Position numbers and translations under genes: made by a program
Notes under the pieces: generated by a model
The model's database searches: none
The model's input: only the letters and a program-made list of their open reading frames with translations
Told to the model about the DNA's origin: nothing
NCBI GenBank assembly: GCA_963822595.1
Contig: CAWGIG010000005.1
Location: 248,001 to 312,000 of the forward strand
DNA from: CAVRUH01 sp963822595
Lineage (GTDB): Bacteria > Chlamydiota > Chlamydiia > Chlamydiales > Waddliaceae
Length of the DNA stretch: 64,000 nt
Direction: 5' to 3'
Part shown: in pieces, positions 44,886 through 53,555 of the stretch
How positions within the stretch are numbered: the stretch's first letter is position 1
Layout of the letters: the number at the start of each line of letters is the position of its first letter

Positions 44886-45287
44886 ATGAGTAAATTTGAT
44901 TGTTTCTTACGGTTTCTGGGAAGAGTTTTTATTGCAGCGATATTTTTGTTCGGTGCATCTGGAAAAATCTTTAGCTATGACGTGATGGCGGGTTATATGG
45001 CGTCCAAAGGGTTACAGTATATTCCATTTTTACTTGTTACAGCAGCTATTATCGAGCTCGTTTGCGGGATAGCATTGGTCATTGGTTATAAAGCTAAGCT
45101 TGCCGCTGCCATTCTGTTCTTATACTTGATTCCTGTAACCTATTTCATGCACGATTTCTGGAATCTTGAAGGGGCACAAAGAATGCAGGAATTGGTCCAT
45201 TTTTTCAGTAATTTGGCTATTGAAGGGGGCCTACTTCTTATCGCTAGCTCATATCCTGAAAAATGTTCGACAGAGTCATGCAGATAA
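44886..45287 (+). CDS. DoxX family membrane protein
   Basis: 133 aa with four predicted helices. The opening FLRFLGRVFIAAIFLFGASG and the KI---Y--MAGYM segment are typical of DoxX-like proteins, small quinone-linked membrane proteins of poorly known role. AAGGAG lies six bases before ATG 44886; an ATG six bases earlier is too close. It is followed by a strong hairpin and then lnt. Confidence 0.82.
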   Translation: MSKFDCFLRFLGRVFIAAIFLFGASGKIFSYDVMAGYMASKGLQYIPFLLVTAAIIELVCGIALVIGYKAKLAAAILFLYLIPVTYFMHDFWNLEGAQRMQELVHFFSNLAIEGGLLLIASSYPEKCSTESCR

Positions 45288-45294
45288 TCTTTTC

Positions 45295-45323
45295 GAATAT
45301 CCTAGCCTTGTGCTAGGATATTC
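45295..45323 (+). promoter_or_regulatory. Perfect 12-bp stem hairpin in front of lnt (terminator or translation switch)
   Basis: GAATATCCTAGC pairs exactly with GCTAGGATATTC over a five-base loop; TTATT follows, then ATG of lnt at 45329. It works as a doxX terminator shape but also sequesters the only AGGA-like ribosome site (45316-45318 region) of lnt in its right arm. Confidence 0.75.
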
Positions 45324-45328
45324 TTATT

Positions 45329-46963
45329 ATGTTACCAACTCTTTTAACTCTAATTTCGTTCGTCATCGTTGCCTTTGGGCAACCTGCTTGGCTACCATAT
45401 TTTGGTTTGGTGGCTGCGGTGATAGGATATGCCCTTTTCTGGCGGGTGCTTCTTGATATTCCCTCGAAAAAAGTCCGATTTTGGCTAGCAACGGCATGGT
45501 TTACAGGCATTCAGTTGATCCAACTTTCCTGGTTTATCTCCCATCCCTATCTCTATATATATGCTCTTTGGATCGTGCTGTCCTTTTTGTTCTCTCTCCC
45601 TTTTGGGGCCATTGGTCTGTTTATTCAACGTGATAAAGTCACTAAACCCAGCACTTTGTTTCTTGTCCCGGCTGTTTGGGTACTTTTTGAGTGGTCAAAA
45701 CTCTTTATTCTATCCGGCTTTTCCTGGAATCCCGTGGGAATCGCCCTAGCGGGGAACTTGTATTCCCTCCAAATGGCTTCCGTAGCGGGCGTCTTCGGTC
45801 TTTCTTACTGGGTATTTTTCACGAATATGCTTGCCCTCAGAGCTTCCGTCAATGAAAGGGCCACCCCCTGGATAATAGCGGCCGTCGCCCCCTTTGTTTT
45901 AGGCGCTTTCCATTTTTATTACTACGATTCTCAAATGGAAAAATCGAAAGAAAATGATATTTCTGTCGTTTTAGTCCAAACCTCTTTTCCTGTAGAAGAA
46001 GCGATGCAATTTGAGTCGCAAGATCATCTTGTAACATTCGTCATCAACGAGTGGCGTCAAATTTTAAATATTACAGAACATCAAAAAGGGAAAAAGATAG
46101 ATCTGATCGCTCTTCCAGAATTCGTTGTCCCTTTCGGCACCTATACTTTTCTTTTTCCGTTTGAGCAAGCTAAAGAGGCTATTCTTTCGATTTTTGGACC
46201 TGACAGCATCAAATCCTTTCCCCCCATGGAACTTCCCTTTGCCGTTTTTAGAGATAATAAATGGTGGGTCAATAATGCGTTTTGGGCCCAGACTTTGTCC
46301 AATTTTTTTGAGGCCGGATTAGTCATCGGATTAGAAGATGTTGAAGATTTACCTTCAGGTAAAAGGGAGTATTATAGTTCTGCGCTCTATTTTGAGCCTC
46401 ACCAAGATCCTTTTTTACCCCAACGCTATGCCAAAAGGGTATTGGTACCTATGGGCGAGTATATTCCCTTTTCATTTGTGAAGCATTTAGCCGAAAGATA
46501 TGGAATTTGCAGTTCGTTCACCTGCGGTGAAGAGGCTGTTGCCTGGACCGTAGGCACTCACAAATTTGGAGTTTCCATATGCTATGAGGAGACTTTTGGA
46601 CATTTGATGCGGGAAAATAAGACGAAGGGCGCGGAATTTTTGGTGAATTTGACCAGCGATGCATGGTACCCGAATTCGCGGTTGCCAGAGCAACACCTGG
46701 AGCACGCTCGCTTACGCACTGTAGAGAATGGATTCCCTTTGGTTCGGGCCTGTAACACCGGAGTGACATCAGCTATCGATGCTTTGGGTCGAGACATCGC
46801 CATCCTTTCCTACGATGAATCAGTATCTGATTCGCTGTTTGTCAAAGTCCCTTCATTCCATTACAACACAATTTATTCATACTTTGGGGATTGGTTGATT
46901 GTCGGCATTTCGATACTTACAATTCTCCTAGCTAGCGTAAATTTTTTCTACCGATCTAAATAA
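45329..46963 (+). CDS. lnt: Apolipoprotein N-acyltransferase Lnt
   Basis: 544 aa. Adds the third acyl chain to lipoproteins in the inner membrane. N-terminal membrane helices (six or so, to about residue 200), then the nitrilase-like periplasmic domain with the catalytic triad: Glu in LIALPEFVVP, Lys in YAKRVLVPMGEYIPF, and Cys in GVSICYEETF; one last helix at the C-terminus (WLIVGISILTILLAS). It supports the SlyB-like lipoprotein at 3.7 kb. lnt before lpxC is the Chlamydia order. Confidence 0.95.
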   Translation: MLPTLLTLISFVIVAFGQPAWLPYFGLVAAVIGYALFWRVLLDIPSKKVRFWLATAWFTGIQLIQLSWFISHPYLYIYALWIVLSFLFSLPFGAIGLFIQRDKVTKPSTLFLVPAVWVLFEWSKLFILSGFSWNPVGIALAGNLYSLQMASVAGVFGLSYWVFFTNMLALRASVNERATPWIIAAVAPFVLGAFHFYYYDSQMEKSKENDISVVLVQTSFPVEEAMQFESQDHLVTFVINEWRQILNITEHQKGKKIDLIALPEFVVPFGTYTFLFPFEQAKEAILSIFGPDSIKSFPPMELPFAVFRDNKWWVNNAFWAQTLSNFFEAGLVIGLEDVEDLPSGKREYYSSALYFEPHQDPFLPQRYAKRVLVPMGEYIPFSFVKHLAERYGICSSFTCGEEAVAWTVGTHKFGVSICYEETFGHLMRENKTKGAEFLVNLTSDAWYPNSRLPEQHLEHARLRTVENGFPLVRACNTGVTSAIDALGRDIAILSYDESVSDSLFVKVPSFHYNTIYSYFGDWLIVGISILTILLASVNFFYRSK

Positions 46964-46980
46964 ATAACTAATAGAACATA

Positions 46981-47151
46981 GGCAAACAATTAACAGGATA
47001 AGCATGATCGCAAGCGGCAGGATTAAAAAAGGATAAGAAAAAAATAAATAAATAAGAAAAGATAGATTGATTCGTCCCTTTTTTCCTCTTTTTTCTTATC
47101 CTTTTTTAATCCTGCCGCTAGCGATCATGCTTATCCTGTTAATTGTTTGCC
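46981..47151. repeat. Palindromic intergenic element, family C copy 2
   Basis: About 170-bp inverted repeat between lnt and lpxC. Same core as at 43481-43682 (AACAGGATAAGCATGATCGC then AAGCGGCAGGATTAAAAA and GGATAAGAAAA) but its outer arms are AGGCAAACAAT and its inverse, different from copy 1. Starts about 17 bp after the lnt stop. Confidence 0.93.
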
Positions 47152-47236
47152 TAAAGTCTATCGCAACATAGTGATTGATTAATAGTGCAAGGTTTTGTAG
47201 AATAGTGTTTTATTAATCCTTGATTATCATTGACTA

Positions 47237-48118
47237 ATGCTGACTGTGAGTCCTGACATAAAAACCGAAGTAAGAAATCAGCGGACAATTCAGTCCGATG
47301 CTACCTTTTCCGGAATCGGCATTCATACCGGTGCCAAAGTCTCTATCCGTTTCTGCCCCGAAAAAGAAGGAACTGGCGTTTATTTTAAAAGAATCGATCT
47401 CCCAGGTCAGCCTGTCATTCCGGCAACTCTTGAATATGTTTGCGATACCTCAAGAAGCACCACAATAGGCGTTGCAGACGTTCGCATCCATACCGTAGAA
47501 CATGTCCTGGCTGCTGTCAGGGCTTTCAATATCGACAACCTTTGCATTGAAATATCCTCCATCGAACCTCCTGTAGGCAATGGAAGCTCCGATGTTTTTG
47601 TCCAAATGATCAAAGACGCCGGAATCAAAGAACAAAATTCAACGGTGCCTATCTTCAAAATAAATCAACCGGTTTACTGGGCGGAAGAAGATATCCAAAT
47701 CATCGCTCTTCCCTACGACGGCTACCGAATCAGCTACACACTCAGCTATCCCGACAACAAAATCCTAAAATCACAGTTTCACTCTGTCGTCGTCACACCC
47801 GAAAATTTTGTCAAAGAAATTGCCTCATGCCGCACTTTTTCGAAGTATGAAGAATTATCCTTTTTAATGGATAGAGGCCTCATCAAAGGTGGTAGCCTCG
47901 ATAATGCCGTCGTCATCAAAGACGATGTCGTTTTCAGCAAAGAGGGCCTATTCTTTCCCGACGAGATGGTCCGTCATAAAATATTAGATATGATCGGCGA
48001 TCTAAAACTCGTGGGTATCGATTTTCACGCCCACATCATCTCGATAAAGTCAGGCCATAAATCAAATGTAGCTTTTGCTAAACAACTGTATAACGCGATC
48101 ACCATGGAGAAAACCTAA
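47237..48118 (+). CDS. lpxC: UDP-3-O-acyl-N-acetylglucosamine deacetylase LpxC
   Basis: 293 aa. Zinc deacetylase, first committed step of lipid A synthesis. Zinc ligands and catalytic surroundings are visible: His in IHTVEHVLAA, the DEMVRHKILDMIGDL block with two more ligands, and C-terminal HAHIISIKSGH with the catalytic His. Opening QSDATFSGIGIHTGAKV is standard. It heads lpxC-fabZ-lpxA-fmt, the Chlamydia cluster; the fabZ ATG shares one base with its stop. No clear ribosome site before ATG 47237. Confidence 0.96.
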   Translation: MLTVSPDIKTEVRNQRTIQSDATFSGIGIHTGAKVSIRFCPEKEGTGVYFKRIDLPGQPVIPATLEYVCDTSRSTTIGVADVRIHTVEHVLAAVRAFNIDNLCIEISSIEPPVGNGSSDVFVQMIKDAGIKEQNSTVPIFKINQPVYWAEEDIQIIALPYDGYRISYTLSYPDNKILKSQFHSVVVTPENFVKEIASCRTFSKYEELSFLMDRGLIKGGSLDNAVVIKDDVVFSKEGLFFPDEMVRHKILDMIGDLKLVGIDFHAHIISIKSGHKSNVAFAKQLYNAITMEKT

Positions 48119-48585
48119 TGTCAGGTCAGACACCCCCAGATAATAAAGTCCTCTCTATCAAAGAGATAACTAACATACTTCCCCAGAGATATCCCTTTCT
48201 TATGGTGGATAAGGTTGTCGAACTAGATTTGGAAAAAGGATATATCCTTGCACAAAAGAATCTGACGATTAACGAGCAATTTTTTCAAGGACATTTCCCT
48301 GGGGCGCCGATTATGCCGGGAGTGCTTATTTTGGAAGCACTGGCTCAGGCGAGCTCACTTCTTGTTTATTTGAGAGGAGAGACGGATAAAATTGCTGTTT
48401 TGATGAATGTTAAAAATGCAAAATTTCGCAGTCCAGCGAAACCCGGTGATATATTGATGTTGAAAGGGGAAGGCTTGCATATTAGCAGTAAAGGCGGCAA
48501 AATTAAAGCGACCGCTTTAGTGAATGGAAAAGTCGCTGTCGAGGCGGAGATTGGTTTCGCACTTGTCCACAAAAGCCAAATATAG
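48118..48585 (+). CDS. fabZ: 3-hydroxyacyl-ACP dehydratase FabZ
   Basis: 155 aa hot-dog fold enzyme removing water from 3-hydroxyacyl-ACP in fatty acid elongation. The catalytic His is in FFQGHFPGAPIMPGVL and the catalytic Glu in LILEALAQASSLL. It competes with LpxA for hydroxyacyl-ACP, which explains the linkage to lpx genes. One-base overlap with lpxC, 39 bp before lpxA. Confidence 0.96.
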   Translation: MSGQTPPDNKVLSIKEITNILPQRYPFLMVDKVVELDLEKGYILAQKNLTINEQFFQGHFPGAPIMPGVLILEALAQASSLLVYLRGETDKIAVLMNVKNAKFRSPAKPGDILMLKGEGLHISSKGGKIKATALVNGKVAVEAEIGFALVHKSQI

Positions 48586-48624
48586 GATAGTATTAATAAA
48601 TTTCAAATACGGGAACTTAAATTC

Positions 48625-49480
48625 ATGACTCAAGCAAACATACATCCGATGGCGCTAGTGGAGCCTGGGGCAATTATCGGAAATAACGTCACAGTCGAAG
48701 CATTCGCTGTAGTAAAATCAAACGTCTGCCTCAAAGATAACGTCACCATAAAATCCCATGCTTATATTGACGGTTACACAACGATCGGCGAAGGGTCAAC
48801 GATTATTCCCCTCAGCAAGCATCGGGACGAAAACTCAAGATCTGAAATTTAAAAACGAAAAAACTTTTGTCAACATCGGAAAAAATTGCGAAATCCGTGA
48901 GTTCGTGACAATAAACTCATCCTGCGGCGAAAGTACCTCGGTCGATATCGGAAATAATTGCCTCATCATGGCCTATTGCCATATCGCTCATAATTGTGTC
49001 GTCGGTAACCAAGTGGTCATGGTCAATAACGCAAGCCTCGCCGGACATGTCATCATCGAAGATTGCGCCATCATCGGAGGTCTCACGGGAATCCATCAAT
49101 TCGTTCGCGTCGGTGCTTATGCTATGGTCGGCGGAATGAGCCGTGTGACTCAAGATATCCTTCCCTATACCATTGGAGCAGGCACACCTTTCAAGTTCGG
49201 CGGCATCAATCGCATCGGACTAAAGCGTCGCGGATTCCCTTTATCTGTCCGTATGGAATTGAATAAAGCTTTTAAACTCATTTATCGCTCACAACTTAAC
49301 CTTGAAGAAGCATTGAGAAAAATCGAAACAGAGCTGGATCCCATCCCCGAAATTCAGAACTGGATCAAATTTTGCAGAGAATCCAAGCGCGGACTCATGT
49401 GTTTGCAAGGTGTTGCAAGTGCTTCTAACGATGAAGCCACTCAAGACGAAGAAAGAGAAGAACAAGAAATAACTGTATAG
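48625..49480 (+). pseudogene. lpxA: UDP-N-acetylglucosamine acyltransferase LpxA, one extra C
   Basis: The N-terminal part (IHPMALVEPGAIIG, then VTIKSHAYIDGYTTIGEGS) is a normal left-handed beta-helix start. After TIIP the frame turns to LSKHRDENSRSEI and stops at 48852. Removing one C from the run 48808-48811 gives TIIPSASIGTKTQDLKF and joins to the rest, which has the hexapeptide core, catalytic His in YCHIAHNCVVG, GLTGIHQFVRVG and the C-terminal helices. Joined length about 284 aa. LpxA starts lipid A synthesis, so loss would be drastic while lpxB and lpxC are intact; a sequence error is the simpler reading. Confidence 0.9.
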
Positions 49481-49484
49481 GCTC

Positions 49485-50423
49485 ATGAAAGTTATTTTCT
49501 TCGGTACACCGGCCTTCGCAGCATCAGCCCTCCAATTTCTGATCGAGAACGGTGTCGATATTTGCGCTGTCATCTCAAAGCCAGATAAACCTAAGGGTCG
49601 CTCGGGCGATCCCGTTCCCACACATGTGAAGACGGTCGCTCTTTCTCAAAACCCTCCGATACCCCTATATCAGCCCGAATTAGTTTCCTCACCTGAATTT
49701 GCCGATGTTCTAAAACCCTACAATGCCGATCTTTTTGTCGTCGTTGCCTATGGTGAAATCATCAAACAACATCTCTTGGATATGCCTAAAAAAGGATGCA
49801 TCAACCTCCATACAAGCCTTCTCCCAAAATACCGCGGTGCGGCTCCCATCCAAAGAGCTGTCATGAACGGGGAAAGCGAAACAGGTGTTTCCATCATCCA
49901 TATGGTGAAAAAAATGGATGCGGGGGATGTCATCAAAATGGTAAAAGTTCCGATCGAAAAAAATGATACTTTTGGCGAAGTCGAACAAAAACTTCTCCAG
50001 GCTGGTTGTAGGGCTCTTTTGGATGTCATCAGACAGTTCGAAAAGGGAGATGTCACAGCCATTCCCCAAGATCCCGAACAAGTGACTTTCGCACCAAAAA
50101 TCGAACTCGAAGATTGTGGAATCGACTGGACCCAACCCGCTCAAGCCATTCACAATTTAGTTAGAGGGGTAAATCCCTATCCCGGTGCCTGGTGTCAAGT
50201 GACCGTTAACGGACAAAGCAAGCGTCTCAAAATCCATTCTACAACAGTCCAAGAGGGTATTCATGGAAAGCCTGGTGAGATCATCTCATCCGATAATACA
50301 GGAGTAGTCGTCGCATGTGGAAAAGATTCTATTAAAATTCTCGAACTCCAACTCGAAGGCAAAAAGAGAATGTCATCTGCAGAACTCCTTAGAGGGACTT
50401 CCATCAAATTTGACCATGAATGA
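49485..50423 (+). CDS. fmt: Methionyl-tRNA formyltransferase Fmt
   Basis: 312 aa. Formylates initiator Met-tRNA. Signatures: FFGTPAFAASALQFL, CAVISKPDKPKGR, YGEIIKQHLL, INLHTSLLPKYRGAAPIQRAV with the catalytic Asn-His, and the C-terminal OB-fold with LRGTSIKF. Starts four bases after lpxA and overlaps the rlmK-like gene by eight bases. Closing gene of the conserved lpx cluster. Confidence 0.96.
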   Translation: MKVIFFGTPAFAASALQFLIENGVDICAVISKPDKPKGRSGDPVPTHVKTVALSQNPPIPLYQPELVSSPEFADVLKPYNADLFVVVAYGEIIKQHLLDMPKKGCINLHTSLLPKYRGAAPIQRAVMNGESETGVSIIHMVKKMDAGDVIKMVKVPIEKNDTFGEVEQKLLQAGCRALLDVIRQFEKGDVTAIPQDPEQVTFAPKIELEDCGIDWTQPAQAIHNLVRGVNPYPGAWCQVTVNGQSKRLKIHSTTVQEGIHGKPGEIISSDNTGVVVACGKDSIKILELQLEGKKRMSSAELLRGTSIKFDHE

Positions 50424-51399
50424 AGACCCACAATTCCTTCCCACAATCATTGATGGGGAAGATAAAACTTCTCCGCTGAAGAATTGTATTCGAAACAAAT
50501 ACAAGCATCTGCGTAAATGGGCAAAAAGAACTCATACCAATGCCCTACGGATCTATGACAAGGAAATAAAAGAATATCCGCTAGCCATCGATTATTACGA
50601 TGGACGCTATTGCGTGCAATTTTTTACGAGCACCCGCGATACCGATGAACCCCCTTCAAAATTAGTTGAAGAGGTTGTTAGTGCAATATGCACTTTATTC
50701 GGAGCAAATCAAGATTCCATCTACTGGCGCACGCGCATTAAAAGAGCAAAAACCGAACAGTATGAAAAGGTGGATAATGAAAAGGAATTCTTCACTGTTC
50801 TCGAGTATGGAATAAAATTTCAGATCAATTTAACAGACTACTTAGATACAGGACTCTTCCTAGATCATAGGGAGACACGCCAAATGGTGGCATCCTTAGC
50901 CAAAGGGAAGCGCCTCCTTAACTTGTTTGCCTACACTTGTTCCTTCAGTGTGCATGCGGCCGCTGCAGGGGCTGCGTTCACAAAAAGTGTTGATATGTCG
51001 AACACGTACATCGCTTGGGGAGAAGAAAACTTTAAGTTAAATAATCTTTCCTTAAAAAATAACATTTTTGTTCGTGCCGATTGCCTTAAATTTCTGGACG
51101 AAGAACTTAGTTCCGGGACAAAGTATGACATAATTGTCATTGATCCACCCACGATTTCCCGTTCCAAAAAGATGGATGGAATGTTTGACATCCAGTTTGA
51201 TTATATCTCCCTTATTACGAGGGCCTTGAGGCTTTTATCTCCCGAAGGAATGATCTTTTTTAGTACAAACTCCCGCAAGTTTGATTTTGATGAATCGAAT
51301 TTTCCGAATTCTACCATTACGGACATCTCTGCCAAAACCATTCCTCTAGACTTCCATAGCCATAAAATCCACCGCTGCTGGAAAATTAGGTGGGCTTAA
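50416..51399 (+). CDS. RlmK-like 23S rRNA methyltransferase
   Basis: 327 aa. Class I SAM-dependent methyltransferase of the RlmI/RlmK (RlmL C-terminal) group: NLTDYLDTGLFLDHRETR, the SAM loop LLNLFAYTCSFSVHAAAAGA, SVDMSNTYIAWGEENF, and IVIDPPTISRSKKM. The N-terminal part (RNKYKHLRKWAKRTHTNALRIYD) is typical of RlmK. Likely makes m7G in 23S rRNA, though m5C-type RlmI activity is possible. ATG 50416 overlaps the fmt end by eight bases; an open frame from 50317 lies inside fmt and is ignored. Confidence 0.85.
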   Translation: MNEDPQFLPTIIDGEDKTSPLKNCIRNKYKHLRKWAKRTHTNALRIYDKEIKEYPLAIDYYDGRYCVQFFTSTRDTDEPPSKLVEEVVSAICTLFGANQDSIYWRTRIKRAKTEQYEKVDNEKEFFTVLEYGIKFQINLTDYLDTGLFLDHRETRQMVASLAKGKRLLNLFAYTCSFSVHAAAAGAAFTKSVDMSNTYIAWGEENFKLNNLSLKNNIFVRADCLKFLDEELSSGTKYDIIVIDPPTISRSKKMDGMFDIQFDYISLITRALRLLSPEGMIFFSTNSRKFDFDESNFPNSTITDISAKTIPLDFHSHKIHRCWKIRWA

Positions 51400-51514
51400 A
51401 CGCTTGCATAGGAGAGGAAATCACGAAAATGATCATAAAGGGGCTTGAAATATAAGAGGGGGATCGTGTATCATAGTATCATCTATAAACCTCAACCTGT
51501 AGGAAAATAGCTAG

Positions 51515-51694
51515 ATGACCACAGTAAAAGTAAGACCCGGTGAACCTATCGATAAAGCTCTAAGAACTCTGAAAAAGAGGCTCGATAAAGAAGGGGTAAT
51601 GAAATCCATAAAAGCACACAGATTCTATTTAAAGCCTTCTGTGAGAAAAAGAGCAAAAGCAAAAGCCGCTCTTAAATATAGAAAAGTTCGTTAA
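51515..51694 (+). CDS. rpsU: 30S ribosomal protein S21
   Basis: 59 aa. Complete small gene: TTVKVRPGEPIDKALRTLKK, then LDKEGVMKSIKAHRFYLKP and a Lys/Arg-rich tail. S21 helps start-codon selection near the 16S 3' end. It lies 14 bp before dnaJ, the same pairing as in Chlamydia. AGGA lies about 12 bases before the ATG. Confidence 0.95.
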   Translation: MTTVKVRPGEPIDKALRTLKKRLDKEGVMKSIKAHRFYLKPSVRKRAKAKAALKYRKVR

Positions 51695-51708
51695 CAAGAT
51701 GTTGACAT

Positions 51709-52872
51709 ATGTCAAAAGTTATGGCCGATTACTACGAAATATTAGGCGTTAATCGCGACGCTACAGCTGAAGAGATCAAAAAAGCCTATCGGAAAAGCGC
51801 TATCAAGCACCACCCGGATAAAAATCCGGGGGATGCCGATGCCGAAAAACGGTTCAAAGAGATCTCCGAAGCGTACGAAGTCCTCAGTGATGATCAGAAA
51901 CGTCAAATGTATGATCGTTATGGCAAGGAAGGCGTACAAGGCGCAGCTGCAGGTGGCGGCGCAAGAGGTTTCTCCTCCATGGACGACGCTATGCGTACCT
52001 TCATGGGTGCCTTTGGCGGCCAAGGAAACGATTCGATCTTCGAAAGTTTCTTCGGCGGCGGATTTTCTCAGGGCGGCGGCGGTCGCTCTAATGCTCGCCA
52101 AGGCGCTAGCAAGCGTGCTAATATTACCATCACTTTTGAAGAAGCTGCACGCGGTGCAGATAAAGAACTCTCTATTACTAATTTAGAAGCCTGCGAAACC
52201 TGTAAAGGCCGTGGTACAACCTCAGATAAAGGGATCAAAACATGCTCCCGCTGCGGTGGACAAGGTCAAATTTTCGAGCAGCGCGGATTCTTTAGCATGT
52301 CAATGCCTTGCCCCCAATGCCATGGCGAAGGGCAAACCATTACCGATCCTTGCAAAGATTGCCGAGGTGAGGGAGTTGTTAAAAAGAAACAACGCGTTAA
52401 AGTACATATTCCACCTGGCGTAGACTCTGGCATGCGCATGAAAATGGCGGGTTATGGCGATGCCGGACGTGGCGGAGCCCCTGCTGGTGATTTGTACGTA
52501 AATATTACTGTAAAGCCTCATGAAGTTTTTCAACGTGAAGGCGATGACATTATCTTAGAGCTTCCTATTAGTTTTACTGAGGCTGCGCTAGGATGTAAGA
52601 AAGAGGTTCCCTCGATCTTTGAACACAATGTTCGACTGACGGTTCCGGAAGGAACGCAGAGTGGCAAGGTTTTCCGTGTGCGTAGTGAAGGATTCCCGAA
52701 TGTCCATGGAAGTGGTAGAGGGGATTTACTCGTTCGCATTTTTGTTGAGACTCCGACACGCTTGACTAAAGAGCAAAAGGATTTGCTTGAAGCATTCGGT
52801 AAACTCGAAGGCCCCAACAATCTTCCCCAAAAGAAGGGCTTCCTCGATAAACTCAAAGGCCTTTTTTCTTAA
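51709..52872 (+). CDS. dnaJ: Chaperone DnaJ
   Basis: 387 aa type I J-protein. J-domain with HHPDKNPGD (HPD at about residues 36-38), Gly-rich region (residues 75-135), four CxxCxGxG zinc motifs (CETCKGRG, CSRCGGQG, CPQCHGEG, CKDCRGEG), then two substrate-binding beta domains. Works with DnaK and GrpE. ATG 51709 gives four residues before the usual MADYYEILG; the second ATG (51721) may be the real start. Followed by a 490-bp gap with a giant palindrome. Confidence 0.96.
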   Translation: MSKVMADYYEILGVNRDATAEEIKKAYRKSAIKHHPDKNPGDADAEKRFKEISEAYEVLSDDQKRQMYDRYGKEGVQGAAAGGGARGFSSMDDAMRTFMGAFGGQGNDSIFESFFGGGFSQGGGGRSNARQGASKRANITITFEEAARGADKELSITNLEACETCKGRGTTSDKGIKTCSRCGGQGQIFEQRGFFSMSMPCPQCHGEGQTITDPCKDCRGEGVVKKKQRVKVHIPPGVDSGMRMKMAGYGDAGRGGAPAGDLYVNITVKPHEVFQREGDDIILELPISFTEAALGCKKEVPSIFEHNVRLTVPEGTQSGKVFRVRSEGFPNVHGSGRGDLLVRIFVETPTRLTKEQKDLLEAFGKLEGPNNLPQKKGFLDKLKGLFS

Positions 52873-52886
52873 TATCAATAACCTAA

Positions 52887-53251
52887 GCAAATCTTTTCGT
52901 TGACTTGCTGCAATCTAATCAGTCGCTCTACGCGATGCGCTCCGAGCTCTATGGTAACACCTGATCTACCCACCGTTCCGATGCGTCACGGTGGGCTCTA
53001 GTGGATACGTCCTTCGCGATGCGCTCCGGACTCAAGAAATAATTTAACTACTCCTAAGTCCTCCGTGCCGCGCTCCGTACTCAAGAAATCACTTAACTAC
53101 TCCTGAGTCCGGAGCGCATCGCGAAGGACGTACCCATTAAAGCCCACCGTGACGCATCGGAACGGTGGGTAGATTAGGTGTTATCACAGAGCTCGGAGCG
53201 CATCGCGTAGAGCGACTGATTAGTTTGAAGTAAGTCAATGAAAAGATATGC
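52887..53251. repeat. Giant 365-bp palindrome (family D)
   Basis: Arms of about 150 bp are inverted copies of each other with scattered mismatches. Left arm landmarks in order: AATCAGTCGCTCTACGCGAT, CCGAGCTCT, CTACCCACCGTTCCGATGCG, TCACGGTGGGCT, ACGTCCTTCGCGATGCGCTC; the right arm has their complements in reverse order. The centre holds further CGCGCTCC and GACTCAAGAAAT elements. It fills nearly all of the non-coding gap 52873-53363 after dnaJ. No gene in it. Confidence 0.93.
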
Positions 53252-53363
53252 AAACTATGGGTAAAAACAGGTAAATCTTCGTCAAGTTTAAATATAATTT
53301 TGAATAAATAGCCACTTCCATTAGAGTGGAAAAAAGCCAAGTTGGCATTACTAAGGAGATTCT

Positions 53364-53519
53364 ATGTTAGGGACCGTACTGTTGGTTATTTTGATCTTAT
53401 TGCTTATTGGAGCCGTACCCACATGGCCTCATAGTGTAGGTTGGGGATATGGCCCTAGTGGTCTTATTGGAACAATTTTGATTATTGTTCTTATACTCTT
53501 GCTTTTAGGAAAATTATAA
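53364..53519 (+). CDS. Small DUF3309-like membrane protein
   Basis: 51 aa. LGTVLLVILILLLIGAVPTW, then PHSVGWGYGPSGLIGTIL and a second hydrophobic helix. This matches the DUF3309 family of tiny two-helix proteins with central W-G-YGPSG. AAGGAG lies six bases before the ATG. Function unknown. Confidence 0.88.
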   Translation: MLGTVLLVILILLLIGAVPTWPHSVGWGYGPSGLIGTILIIVLILLLLGKL

Positions 53520-53555
53520 AATCCTAGGAGTTGCATCAGGATTTGCTGTTAAAAT

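Noticed and set aside
48808..48811. Programmed ribosomal frameshift in lpxA
   Set aside because: CCCC alone is not a known efficient site with stimulatory structure, and similar indels occur in unrelated genes here, so error or mutation is simpler.
48758..49480. Alternative lpxA start at ATG 48758
   Set aside because: Its first 17 residues do not fit LpxA, whereas the upstream frame does; a one-base indel joins them.
52887..53251. Insertion sequence
   Set aside because: No transposase frame lies between the inverted arms; the centre is only some tens of bases.
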